Of a stretch of DNA of 43,584 nucleotides, positions 24,382 through 31,521 are shown one piece after another. Below the pieces are notes generated by a model. That model was given only the letters and a program-made list of their open reading frames with translations, was not told the origin of the DNA and did not search any database. Origin of the DNA: JACVRU01 sp040902725 (GTDB lineage: Bacteria > Actinomycetota > Thermoleophilia > Gaiellales > Gaiellaceae); assembly GCA_040902725.1 (NCBI GenBank), contig JBBDWU010000013.1, positions 1 through 43,584 on the forward strand, in the 5' to 3' direction. Every line of letters begins with the position of its first letter. Position 1 is the first letter of the stretch. The position numbers and the translations under genes were made by a program.

Positions 24382-24728
24382 CAGCCGGTGCGCATCCAGT
24401 TATTCCCGCTCTCCTCGAGCGCCCGGAAGAAGACGGTGTCGGCCTGGACGCGCTGCGGCAGCGTGATGCCCGGTCGTACAAGACGGTCGTGCAGGAGTGC
24501 CGCCATCGTGTGCTGGCCGTAGCTCGCGACGAGCCACCGCACCATCCAAGGAACCGACGCGAGGTCGGTGATGTCGTCCAGGTCGTTCGGGTCGCTGGCC
24601 GGCACGTCGTACTCATTGCCGGCGGGATCGACGTACTTAAAGGGCGCGAGTACGCGGAACTGTGTGTCGTCGACCTGCTCGAGCACAACCCGTGCCGGGC
24701 CGTCACCTGCGGGGTTCGAGAATGGCAC
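24381..24728 (-). CDS. DUF1353-family protein
   Basis: 115 residues from GTG 24728 (MPFSNPAGDGPARVVLEQVD). The DUF1353 pattern is visible: FRVLAPFKYVDPAGNEYDVPA, then DDITDLASVPWMVRWLVASYGQH (TDxASVP) and AALLHDRL (LHD), RVQADTVFFRALEESG. These small proteins are found on phages and islands; function not established. An upstream extension of this frame is non-coding looking. Confidence 0.78.
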   Translation of the reverse strand: MPFSNPAGDGPARVVLEQVDDTQFRVLAPFKYVDPAGNEYDVPASDPNDLDDITDLASVPWMVRWLVASYGQHTMAALLHDRLVRPGITLPQRVQADTVFFRALEESGNNWMRTG

Positions 24729-24908
24729 CGTGCGCCTCCGGGCTGCGCGAACTCCCGGCGAGCATACGCCTGCCCGTGGCGGAAATCGACCCGGTGCTTC
24801 TATCCGTCGCCGTGTCGACGGTCGCTTGCGCGATCCGGGCGCTCGGCCGACGAGCCGGTTTTGACCATCAGCGTCGCCCTGCAGCGCAAGTCGCGCGGGG
24901 ACTGATGA

Positions 24909-24939
24909 TGGAGCTAGCCGGACTCGAACCGCCGACCTG
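24909..24939 (-). other. tRNA 3'-end-like fragment
   Basis: Minus-strand reading gives GGTCGGCGGTTCGAGTCCGG followed by CTAGCTCCA: a T-loop TTCGAGT with a T-stem of one mismatch, then an acceptor-like 3' strand and CCA-like end. No matching 5' half exists, so it is not a functional tRNA. It may be an old attachment-site scar for a different integrase. Confidence 0.4.
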
Positions 24940-25007
24940 TTGCGATCCAGGCGATCCAGTCGTGTGCAGCAGTGCTGGGCTAACGTCAGCACCGGCCGGG
25001 TACGAAA

Positions 25008-25021
25008 CGGGTACGTCAGCT
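25008..25021 (+). repeat. End repeat of element 2 (right copy)
   Basis: CGGGTACGTCAGCT, identical and in the same orientation as 12840-12853. Each copy lies 63-115 bp inside the nearest tRNA core repeat. Candidate recombinase arm-type site. Confidence 0.5.
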
Positions 25022-25036
25022 CGGGCACGGGTGGGC

Positions 25037-25118
25037 ACGCGCGTCCACTCCTAGAGCCGCGAAAGCGCCTGATCTCCAGGAAAAATGTGCCCGCTCGTGC
25101 CCGCGAGTGGACGCGCGT
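25037..25118. repeat. 14-bp inverted repeat beside the right att core
   Basis: ACGCGCGTCCACTC (25037-25050) and GAGTGGACGCGCGT (25105-25118) are perfect reverse complements; GGGCAC words flank both arms on their outer or inner sides. Position 18 bp from the core suggests recombinase or excisionase binding; it could also fold in RNA. Confidence 0.45.
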
Positions 25119-25135
25119 CCCCTACTCGTCCTTCC

Positions 25136-25177
25136 CTCGTAATGAAGGGGTCCCCGGTTCGAGTCCGGGCGTCGGCT
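25136..25177 (+). repeat. Attachment-site core copy 3 (attR of element 2)
   Basis: 42 bases identical to the tRNA-Thr 3' end (7826-7867), with no 5' tRNA half. Beyond it typical core genes (cspA, infA) resume. Confidence 0.9.
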
Positions 25178-25324
25178 CTGATTGCGGGGCCTTCCGGCGC
25201 GCTCCTGCGGGCGCGGATCGACGGCGTCCGCCCGCTGCTACCCTAGGAGGGCAATCGAGAGCGAGTTCGGTTCGCGCCTAGCGCCTCCCCTACTTGTTCG
25301 TGAAAGACGTAAGGAGGTGTTTCC

Positions 25325-25531
25325 ATGGCCAGCGGAACCGTTAAGTGGTTCAACGATGCGAAGGGGTACGGCTTCATCACGCCCGACGAGGGTGCGAAGG
25401 ACTTGTTCGTCCACTTCAGCAGCATCGCCGGCGACGGCTTCAAGAGCCTCGTCGAGGGCGCGCGCGTTGAGTACGACGAGCGCGAAGGCGCCAAGGGCCC
25501 CGAGGCGACAAACGTCGTCCCGACCGTCTAG
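25325..25531 (+). CDS. cspA: Cold-shock protein (CspA family)
   Basis: 68 residues, OB-fold RNA chaperone: GTVKWFNDAKGYGFITPDEG (RNP1 KGYGFI) and DLFVHFSSIAGDGFKSL (RNP2 LFVHFS). aaggaggt ribosome-binding site 7 bases ahead of the ATG and a long leader. Immediately followed by infA, another OB-fold protein that acts at translation initiation. Confidence 0.97.
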   Translation: MASGTVKWFNDAKGYGFITPDEGAKDLFVHFSSIAGDGFKSLVEGARVEYDEREGAKGPEATNVVPTV

Positions 25532-25550
25532 CGCGGTCGACTGAGAGTCC

Positions 25551-25572
25551 GTGGCCGCCGCGAGGCGGCCAC
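25551..25572 (+). terminator. GNRA-capped hairpin between cspA and infA
   Basis: GTGGCCGCC-GCGA-GGCGGCCAC: perfect 9-bp GC-rich stem with a GCGA (GNRA) tetraloop, 20 bases after the cspA stop and about 14 before the infA ribosome-binding site. There is no U-tract, so it may be a processing/stability element or a weak terminator rather than a classical one. Confidence 0.5.
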
Positions 25573-25597
25573 GGGTTCCATCTCGAGAGGAGCCGTC

Positions 25598-25819
25598 ATC
25601 GCCGAGAAAGAAGAGAAGGTCGAGTTCGAGGGCGAGGTGATCGAGGCCTTGCGCAACCGCATGTTCCGGGTGCTCCTCGACAACGGCCACGAGACCATGG
25701 GCTATGCGGCCGGGAAGATGCGGCGTTACCGCATCAGGATCTTCCCCGGCGACCGCGTCAAGATCGAGCTTTCGCCGTACGATCTCGAGCGTGGCCGAAT
25801 CGTCTACCGCTACAGGTAG
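25598..25819 (+). CDS. infA: Translation initiation factor IF-1, apparent ATC start
   Basis: 73 residues if begun at ATC 25598: I(M)AEKEEKVEFEGEVIEALR, NRMFRVLLDNGHETMGYAAG, KMRRYRIRIFPGDRVKIELS, PYDLERGRIVYRYR, the complete S1-like OB-fold of IF-1. The first canonical start in frame (GTG 25637) would remove the first beta-strand and leave 60 residues. A gagagga ribosome-binding site lies 6-7 bases before the ATC, so initiation there is plausible; there is no ATG, GTG or TTG between. The product is secure; the start codon is the oddity. Confidence 0.93.
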   Translation: MAEKEEKVEFEGEVIEALRNRMFRVLLDNGHETMGYAAGKMRRYRIRIFPGDRVKIELSPYDLERGRIVYRYR

Positions 25820-26438
25820 GCCGCGCCTCCGCGGCGTCCTCCACCAGTACGCCTGCCTCGTTTTCACCGGCCTCGGCGTCGCGCTGATCGCGACGTCGTC
25901 CGGCCGGCTGGAGCGCATCTCCGCGGCCGTCTTCGCCGCCTCCGTCGCGCTGTCGTTCGGGGTCAGCGCGCTCTACCACCGCATCACCTGGCAGCCCGGC
26001 CCGCGCCGGCTGATACGCCGGCTCGACCACGCGTCGATCTTCCTGCTGATCGCCGGCACCTACACGCCCTTCGGGCTGCTCGTGCTCTCGGGCGCCTGGC
26101 GCAGCTCCGTGCTCGCCATCGTCTGGACGGGCGCGGCGCTGGCGATCGTCCAGCAGGTCTTCTGGCCGGACGCGCCCAAGTGGCTCGCCGCCGCGCTCGC
26201 GCTCGCGCTGGGCTGGGTCGGCGTCGCCGCCTTCCCCACCATCGTCGACCGCATGGGCGTCCTCGGCACCGCGCTGATCGTGCTCGGCGGCCTCCTCTAC
26301 ACGTTCGGCGCGGTCGTCTACGTGCGCGGGCGGCCCGACCCGGTGCCGCACGTCTTCGGCTACCACGAGGTCTTCCACGCGCTGACGATCCTCGCGGTGG
26401 CCAGCCACTACGGGGCCATCGCCTTTTACGTCCTCTAA
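25791..26438 (+). CDS. Hemolysin III / PAQR-family membrane protein
   Basis: 215 residues from GTG 25791, overlapping the infA 3' end by 29 bp. Seven hydrophobic helices with family motifs: ALSFGVSALYHRITW (S-x3-H), RLDHASIFLLIAGTYTPFGL (D-H-x2-I) and HVFGYHEVFHALTILAVASHY (H-x3-H). The conserved Ser/Asp/His set suggests a zinc-dependent hydrolase-like site as in PAQR proteins; the physiological role is unknown. Confidence 0.9.
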   Translation: MAESSTATGRPRLRGVLHQYACLVFTGLGVALIATSSGRLERISAAVFAASVALSFGVSALYHRITWQPGPRRLIRRLDHASIFLLIAGTYTPFGLLVLSGAWRSSVLAIVWTGAALAIVQQVFWPDAPKWLAAALALALGWVGVAAFPTIVDRMGVLGTALIVLGGLLYTFGAVVYVRGRPDPVPHVFGYHEVFHALTILAVASHYGAIAFYVL

Positions 26439-26448
26439 GGTCCTGCTC

Positions 26449-27384
26449 GTGCGGATCTGCCTGATGGTCGAGGGCCAGGAGGGCGTCGGCTGGGACGAGT
26501 GGGTCGCGCTCGCGCGCACGTGCGAGGACGCGGGGCTGGCGGGCCTCTTCCGCTCCGACCACTACAGCTCGACGATCGCGACCGCCGACCGCGGCTCGCT
26601 CGACGCCTGGACGACGCTGGCCGCGCTCGCGGCGAAGACCGAGCGGATCCGGCTGGGCACGATGGTCTCCCCGGTCACGTTCCGCCACCCGGCGAACCTC
26701 GCGCGCTGCGCGGTCACGGTCGACCACGTCTCCGGCGGACGGGTCGAGTTGGGCATGGGCGCCGGCTGGATGGAGCTCGAGCACGCCGCCAACGGGTTCG
26801 CCTTCCACGACGCCGGCACGCGCGTCTCGATGCTCGCCGAGCAGGTCGAGATCGTCGTCCGCCAGTGGACCGAGGACGAGTTCTCGTTCGAGGGCGAGCA
26901 CTACCGGCTCGTGGCGAGCCAGGCGCTGCCGAAGCCGCTCCAGCAGCCGCATCCACCGCTGATCATCGGCGGCGGCGGCAAGCGCGGAACGGTCGAGCCG
27001 GCCGTCCGCTGGGCCGACGAGTACGACACGACCTTCGCCGACCCGGAGCGGATCCGCGAGCTGCGCGCGAAGCTCGATGCCGCGGCCGACCGGGTGGGGC
27101 GCGAGTGGCCGCTGCGGCTGTCGTTGATGACGACCACGGTGATCGGCGAGGACGAGGGCGAGCTGCGCGACCGCGTGCGGGCCTTCCTCGAGCGCGCCGG
27201 CCGGCCCAGCGATCCGGACGAGTGGATCGCGGAGCGCCGCGGATCGCGGCTCGTGGGGACCGTGGACGACGTGCTCGAGACGCTTGACCGCTACGCCCAG
27301 GCCGGGCTCGACGGCGCCTACCTCCAGCACCTCGACCACGGCGACCTGGACATGGTGCGCCTGATCGGGGCGAAGATCGTGTGA
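26449..27384 (+). CDS. LLM-class F420-dependent oxidoreductase
   Basis: 311 residues, GTG start. Opening MRICLMVEGQEGVGWDEWVAL, AGLFRSDHYSSTIATADRGS, KTERIRLGTMVSPVTFRHPA, VDHVSGGRVELGMGAGWMELEH, and HPPLIIGGGGKRGTVEPAVRWADEYDTTF are typical of actinobacterial F420-dependent luciferase-like enzymes. Substrate unknown. It shares GTGA with the SDR gene that follows, so they are co-translated and may act on one compound. Confidence 0.92.
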   Translation: MRICLMVEGQEGVGWDEWVALARTCEDAGLAGLFRSDHYSSTIATADRGSLDAWTTLAALAAKTERIRLGTMVSPVTFRHPANLARCAVTVDHVSGGRVELGMGAGWMELEHAANGFAFHDAGTRVSMLAEQVEIVVRQWTEDEFSFEGEHYRLVASQALPKPLQQPHPPLIIGGGGKRGTVEPAVRWADEYDTTFADPERIRELRAKLDAAADRVGREWPLRLSLMTTTVIGEDEGELRDRVRAFLERAGRPSDPDEWIAERRGSRLVGTVDDVLETLDRYAQAGLDGAYLQHLDHGDLDMVRLIGAKIV

Positions 27385-28037
27385 AGCTCGCCGGCGCGGT
27401 CTGCCTCGTCACCGGCGCGTCGAGCGGCATCGGCCGGGCGACGGCGGCCGAGCTGACGGCGCGCGGGGCACGGGTGATCGCGCTCGGGCGCGACCACGAG
27501 CGGCTCGCGGGCGTCGGCGAGCGGCAGATCGTCCACGACCTCGCCGAGCCGCTCGCCGAGGAGCTCGGGCCCGTGGACGTGCTCGTCAACAACGCGGGCA
27601 TCGGGGAGACGGACGACGTCGAGCGGCTGGTTGCCGTGAACCTCGTCGCGCCGATCCGGCTGACACGCGAGCTCGCCCCTCGTCGCGTCGTCTTTGTAGC
27701 GTCCATCGCTGGCGTCGTCGGGCCTAGTGGCGAGGCTGTCTATGCGGCGACGAAGGCGGGGTTGATGGCGTTCGCCGAGAGCCTGCGCTACGAGGGGGTT
27801 GGCGTGACGGTGGTCGTCCCCGGCGTCGTCGCCACGGAGTTCTTCGAGCGGCGCGGGACGCCGTACGCGCGCCGCTGGCCGCGTCCGATCCCGCCCGAGC
27901 GCGTCGCCGAAGCGATCGCCGACGCGATCGAGCACGAGCGCGACGAGGTCTACGTCCCTGCCTGGCTCGGCGCAGTCGCGCGCCTGCGCGGCGCCGCGCC
28001 AGGCCTGTTCCGCGCGCTCGCGAGTCGCTTCTCGTAA
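27381..28037 (+). CDS. Short-chain dehydrogenase/reductase
   Basis: 218 residues. CLVTGASSGIGRATAAELTA (TGxxxGxG), VDVLVNNAGIGETDD (NNAG), the catalytic Ser in VVFVASIAGVVG and YxxxK in AVYAATKAGLMAFAESL. The C-terminus PERVAEAIADAIEHERDEVYV is usual for this SDR subgroup. GTG start overlaps the LLM gene by 4 bp. The TAA stop coincides with the first base of an inverted-repeat element. Confidence 0.92.
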   Translation: MKLAGAVCLVTGASSGIGRATAAELTARGARVIALGRDHERLAGVGERQIVHDLAEPLAEELGPVDVLVNNAGIGETDDVERLVAVNLVAPIRLTRELAPRRVVFVASIAGVVGPSGEAVYAATKAGLMAFAESLRYEGVGVTVVVPGVVATEFFERRGTPYARRWPRPIPPERVAEAIADAIEHERDEVYVPAWLGAVARLRGAAPGLFRALASRFS

Positions 28038-28166
28038 CGGGGTCAGACCCCCGTCACGAGAGTGTGACGAACCATCAACAACCCGTCGCGTTCTGGTCGA
28101 CCTGTCGCCGGCGTCACACATCCGTTGCAGTTGTGTGACCGTTTCGAGACTGGGGTCTGACCCCGT
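28037..28166. repeat. Small inverted-repeat (MITE/REP-like) element
   Basis: ACGGGGTCAGACCCC (28037-28051) and GGGGTCTGACCCCGT (28152-28166) are perfect 15-bp inverted termini, each itself nearly palindromic, around ~100 bp containing further symmetric words (GTGTGACG, CGTCACAC, TTGTGTGACC). No coding region. It sits exactly at the SDR stop codon and is followed by a decayed duplicate of the SDR 3' end. Reads as a non-autonomous mobile repeat. Confidence 0.65.
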
Positions 28167-28170
28167 TCTG

Positions 28171-28249
28171 CCCGAGCGCGTCGCCGACGCGATCGCCGAC
28201 GCGATCGAGCCGCGCCTGGCCTGTTCCGCGCCTTGACGCCCCGCTTCGG
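28171..28249 (+). pseudogene. Duplicated, partly deleted 3' end of the SDR gene
   Basis: 28171-28210 matches the SDR gene at 27894-27933 with one substitution. It then jumps (about 55 bases missing) to CGCGCCTGGCCTGTTCCGCGC matching the SDR C-terminus around 27996-28016 with one change, ending ...CTTCGGCTAG. This is a copy of the SDR tail beyond the inverted-repeat insertion. Confidence 0.6.
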
Positions 28250-29254
28250 CTAGCGCGCGAACACCATGCGCAGCGACTCGCGCAGGGAGTTCATCGACTG
28301 GAGGACGGCGCTCGGCTCGTAGCCGCAGTGCGCCATGCAGTTCGAGCAACGCGGGTCGTTGCCGCGCCCGTACTTCGACCAGTCCGTGGTCTCGATCAGC
28401 TCCCTGTACGTCTTCGTGTGGCCGTCCGCCATCAGGTAGCACGGCCGCTGCCAGCCGAAGATCGAGTAGGACGGAATCCCCCACGGCGTGCACTGGAAGT
28501 CCGCCTTCCCCTCGAGGAAGTCGAGGAAGAGCGGCGTGTGGTTGATCCGCCACTTCTTCCGCCGGCCGTCCTTGAACGCCTCCGAGAACAGCCGCCGCGC
28601 CTGCTGCACGCCGGGGAAGTGCTCCTGGTCGGGCGCCTTCTCGTACGCGTAGGCCGGCGAGATCATCATCTGGTCGACCTGGAGCTCGTCGTTCAAGAAG
28701 TCGAGCACGTCCCGCACGGTCTTCGGGGTGTCGGTGGTGAGGAAGGTCGTGTTGGTGTTGACGCGGAAGCCTCGGCGCTTCGCCTCGGCGATCGCCTCGA
28801 CCGCCTTGTCAAAGACCCCCTCGCGCTCGACGAACTGGTCGTGCCGCTCGCGCATCCCGTCGAGGTGCACGACCCACGCGAAGTAGGGCGACGGCTCGAA
28901 GAGATCCATCTTCTTCTTCATCAGGATTCCGTTCGTGCAGAGGAAGACGAACTTCTTCCGCTTGATCAGCTCCTGCGCCATCACGTGCACCTCCGGGTGC
29001 ACGAGCGGCTCGCCGCCCGCGATCGACACCATCGGCGCGCCCGACTCCTCGATCGCCGCGAGCGCCTGCTCGACCGGCATCCGCTGCCGGAGGACGTGGT
29101 CGGGGTGCTGGATCTTCCCGCAGAAGGAGCAGGCGAGATTGCACTGGTACAGCGGCTCGAGCTCCACCAGCAGCGGAAACTTCTCCGTCCGCGTGAGCTT
29201 CTGCTTCAGGAGGTAGGCGCCGATTCGGGCCGACTGGCGCAGCGGGATCGACAT
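28250..29254 (-). CDS. hpnH: Adenosyl-hopene transferase HpnH (radical SAM)
   Basis: 334 residues. Radical SAM cluster motif CNLACSFCGK (CxxxCxxC), MVSIAGGEPLVHPEVHVMAQ (GGEP), FVFLCTNGILMKKKMDLF, HLDGMRERHDQFVEREGVFD and a C-terminal cysteine set (DPRCSNCMAHCGYEPSA, SPASM-like). HpnH adds the adenosyl group to hopene, the first step to C35 extended hopanoids. Last gene of the operon; its ATG directly follows the hpnG stop (TAGATG). Confidence 0.95.
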   Translation of the reverse strand: MSIPLRQSARIGAYLLKQKLTRTEKFPLLVELEPLYQCNLACSFCGKIQHPDHVLRQRMPVEQALAAIEESGAPMVSIAGGEPLVHPEVHVMAQELIKRKKFVFLCTNGILMKKKMDLFEPSPYFAWVVHLDGMRERHDQFVEREGVFDKAVEAIAEAKRRGFRVNTNTTFLTTDTPKTVRDVLDFLNDELQVDQMMISPAYAYEKAPDQEHFPGVQQARRLFSEAFKDGRRKKWRINHTPLFLDFLEGKADFQCTPWGIPSYSIFGWQRPCYLMADGHTKTYRELIETTDWSKYGRGNDPRCSNCMAHCGYEPSAVLQSMNSLRESLRMVFAR

Positions 29255-29707
29255 CTAGGCGGAGCTTATCGCTCGGCCCACGCGGCGCAGGCTCCGGAGG
29301 GCCCGGATGCCGGCGGGGAGCGTGCGGGGGTGGAGGAGCCGCCGGCCGGCCTCGTCCACGACGACGCGCACGACGGCGCTGGGCTCGAGCCAGAAGGACT
29401 CGAGGTCGACGGCGAGCGCGCCGGCGAGCTCCGCGCGGTCGCGCGGCCCCGCGATCCGGTCGACGGTGGCGATCGGGCCAAGGCGTGGCTTCAGATGGCG
29501 GAGCTTTGCGGCGATCCCCGCGTCGACCGGGAGCGTCGAGCCCCGGTGCCGCAGCTCCGTGGCGACGATGACGTCCCCGGCGCGGAGCGCGGGGTCGACG
29601 GCTCCGCACGTTCCGACGAGCACGAACGGCTCACCCGGCGGGCGGCGGCCGAGCGGCCGCGCGCCCGCCGCCCACGCCTCGATGCGCAACGGCGCTACGA
29701 CAAGCAT
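29255..29707 (-). CDS. hpnG: HpnG-like hopanoid phosphorylase (short form)
   Basis: 150 residues from ATG 29707, overlapping the shc end by 13 bp. The nucleoside-phosphorylase-like core is present: VLVGTCGAVDPALRAGDVIVATELRHRGS, and AVDLESFWLEPSAVVRVVVDEAG (E in DLES ligand site). HpnG removes adenine from adenosylhopane to give ribosylhopane. It is shorter than usual members (about 200 or more): the stretch after APLRIEAWAAGA that normally carries the first phosphate loop seems missing. It may still work or be reduced. Confidence 0.75.
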   Translation of the reverse strand: MLVVAPLRIEAWAAGARPLGRRPPGEPFVLVGTCGAVDPALRAGDVIVATELRHRGSTLPVDAGIAAKLRHLKPRLGPIATVDRIAGPRDRAELAGALAVDLESFWLEPSAVVRVVVDEAGRRLLHPRTLPAGIRALRSLRRVGRAISSA

Positions 29708-31521
29708 CGGCCGAGCGCCGAGACGGGGAAGATCAGGCGGTAGAGGTGGTAGTTGATGTAGAAGGCGCCGGGAAAGCCGGTGCCGGTGTACCACGGCTCG
29801 TCCCAGCTCCCGTCGGGCCGCTGGGTGCGCACGAGGAACTCGAGCCCGCGGCGCGCCGCATCGCCGCCGGCCTGGCCGGCGGCGTGCAGGCCCCAGAGCG
29901 CCCACGCGGTCTGCGAGGCGGTCGGCTCGCCCTTGCCCGACCAGGAGCGGTCTTGATAGGAGCGCAGGTCCTCGCCCCAGCCGCCGTCGTCGTTCTGGAC
30001 GTTCTCCAGCCAGGCGGCGCCTCGCCGGATCGCCTCGTGATCCGCGGGTAGGCCCGCTGCCACGAGCGCAGGGAGGGCGTGGCCGGTGCCGTAGACGTAG
30101 TTGGCGCCCCAGCGCCCGAACCACGAACCGTCGGCCTCCTGGTTCGCGAGCAGCCACTCAACGCCGCGCGGCGAGGCGACGCCCTCGCCCGCGAGCATCT
30201 CCACGACATGGGCGGTGACGTCGGCCGAGGGCGGGTCGATCACCTCGCCGAAGTCGCAGAAGGGGAGCTTGCGCATGAGCCCGCGGACGTTGTCCGCGTC
30301 GAAAGCGCCCCAGCCGCCGTTCTTCGACTCCATGCCCAGCGTCCAGGACACGCCGCGGTCGACCGCCGCCTCGAGCTCCGGCGTCGGCTCCGCCCGGCGG
30401 AGCCCGAGCACGACCTCGGCCGTGTCGTCGATGTCCGGGTACCAGTCGTTGGCGAACTCGAACGCCCAGCCTCCGGGGTCGAGTTGCGGCCGCCGGACGG
30501 CCCAGTCGCCGCGCACGCGGATCTCCTCGCCGACGAGCCAGCGGGCGGCGCGCGCGAGCGCCTCGTGGTCGGGCGGCACGCCGGCGTCGCCGAGGGCGGT
30601 CAGGGCGAGGCACGTGTCCCAGACCGGCGACTGGCAGGCCTCGATCCAGCGCATTCCGTCCTCGCGCACGGTGAAGGCGTCGAAGCCGGCGAGCCCCTTC
30701 GCGAGCACGGGATCGTCCACCGGGCGGCCGAGCAGCCGCAGCGCGATCAGGGAGTAGACCCAGGGCGGCTGGATCCCGCCCCACGAGCCGTCCGCCTCCT
30801 GGCGCTCGACGATCCACTGCTCGACCTTGCGCAGCGCGCGCCGCCGCAGCGGCTTCACGGGCAGGCGCTCGTGGAGGTGCAGGAGCCGGTCGAGCGCGCC
30901 GAAGATCCCGCCGACCCGGACGGTCTCGCCCGTGCGGAGCTCGTCGAGGTCGAAGCCGATCGGCCGCACCGGGCGGTGGGCGGAGACGACGGTGAGCGCG
31001 GCGACCGTCTGCCGGGCCCAGCACGCGAAGTCGTAGATGTTGAGCGGGAGCCACGGCGGCAGGAAGATCAGCTCGGGCGGGATCACCGGCACCCGAGCCC
31101 ACGGCCAGAGACCGAAGAGCGCGAGCCAGATCTTTGTCATGACGCGCGTGCGCTCGACGCCCCCGGCGCCGAGGATGAACTCGCCCGCGCGCGCCATGTG
31201 CGGGGCGTCGGGCGGGTCGCCGGCCAGCCGGAGCGCGGCGTAGGCCTCCACGGTCGTGGAGAGATCGGCGGGGCCGCCGTGGAAGTTCGCCCAGGTGCCG
31301 TCCTCCCGCTGCCTGGAGCGGATCCAGGCAGCGGTCTGCCTCGTGTCCTCCTCGTCGCGGACGCCGAGGAACTCGCGCAGGAGCAGATCCTCGGCGTCGA
31401 TCGTCACGTTGGTCTCCAAGAGGCCCTTCCACCAGCCGTCCGGATGCTGGAGGGCGAGCAGCCGCTCCACGGCGCGGTCGAGCGCCTGCCGGGCCAGCGT
31501 GCGCTCCTCGACGGCGGTCAT
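29695..31521 (-). CDS. shc: Squalene-hopene cyclase
   Basis: 608 residues; cyclises squalene to hopene at the membrane. Catalytic DIDDTA motif at residues 363-368 (FANDWYPDIDDTAEVVLGL), QW repeats (QREDGTWANF, QEADGSWGG, NGGWGAFDADN, QEADGSWFGRWGANYVYG, NDDGGWGEDL, QRPDGSWDEPWYTG) and the hydrophobic entry region IFLPPWLPLNIYDFACWARQ. ATG 31521 overlaps the hpnE stop (ATGA). Full length for the family. Confidence 0.97.
   Translation of the reverse strand: MTAVEERTLARQALDRAVERLLALQHPDGWWKGLLETNVTIDAEDLLLREFLGVRDEEDTRQTAAWIRSRQREDGTWANFHGGPADLSTTVEAYAALRLAGDPPDAPHMARAGEFILGAGGVERTRVMTKIWLALFGLWPWARVPVIPPELIFLPPWLPLNIYDFACWARQTVAALTVVSAHRPVRPIGFDLDELRTGETVRVGGIFGALDRLLHLHERLPVKPLRRRALRKVEQWIVERQEADGSWGGIQPPWVYSLIALRLLGRPVDDPVLAKGLAGFDAFTVREDGMRWIEACQSPVWDTCLALTALGDAGVPPDHEALARAARWLVGEEIRVRGDWAVRRPQLDPGGWAFEFANDWYPDIDDTAEVVLGLRRAEPTPELEAAVDRGVSWTLGMESKNGGWGAFDADNVRGLMRKLPFCDFGEVIDPPSADVTAHVVEMLAGEGVASPRGVEWLLANQEADGSWFGRWGANYVYGTGHALPALVAAGLPADHEAIRRGAAWLENVQNDDGGWGEDLRSYQDRSWSGKGEPTASQTAWALWGLHAAGQAGGDAARRGLEFLVRTQRPDGSWDEPWYTGTGFPGAFYINYHLYRLIFPVSALGRCLS

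Larger units (their letters stand above)
12778..25177 (+). mobile_element. Tandem element 2: integrase-less island (cis-mobilisable type) with an import/catabolic operon
   Basis: Lies between the second and third copies of the tRNA-Thr core (42 identical bases at 25136-25177). A perfect 14-bp direct repeat, CGGGTACGTCAGCT, occurs at 12840-12853 and 25008-25021, just inside both ends, as expected for recombinase arm sites. No integrase or transfer gene is present; such tandem, att-flanked, integrase-free units are known as cis-mobilisable elements. It could also be the remnant of a larger element. Cargo is the ten-gene minus-strand run 13273-22871 plus small genes at 23118-24728. Confidence 0.68.
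24729..25324. other. Gene-free right end of element 2 and cspA leader
   Basis: 596 bases without a credible gene. In order: unassigned DNA to 24905; a tRNA-3'-half-like fragment on the minus strand (24909-24939); the 14-bp end repeat (25008-25021); a 14-bp inverted repeat (25037-25050 / 25105-25118); the third tRNA-Thr core copy (25136-25177); and from 25178 the leader of cspA, ending in a strong aaggaggt ribosome-binding site at 25310. Confidence 0.5.
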
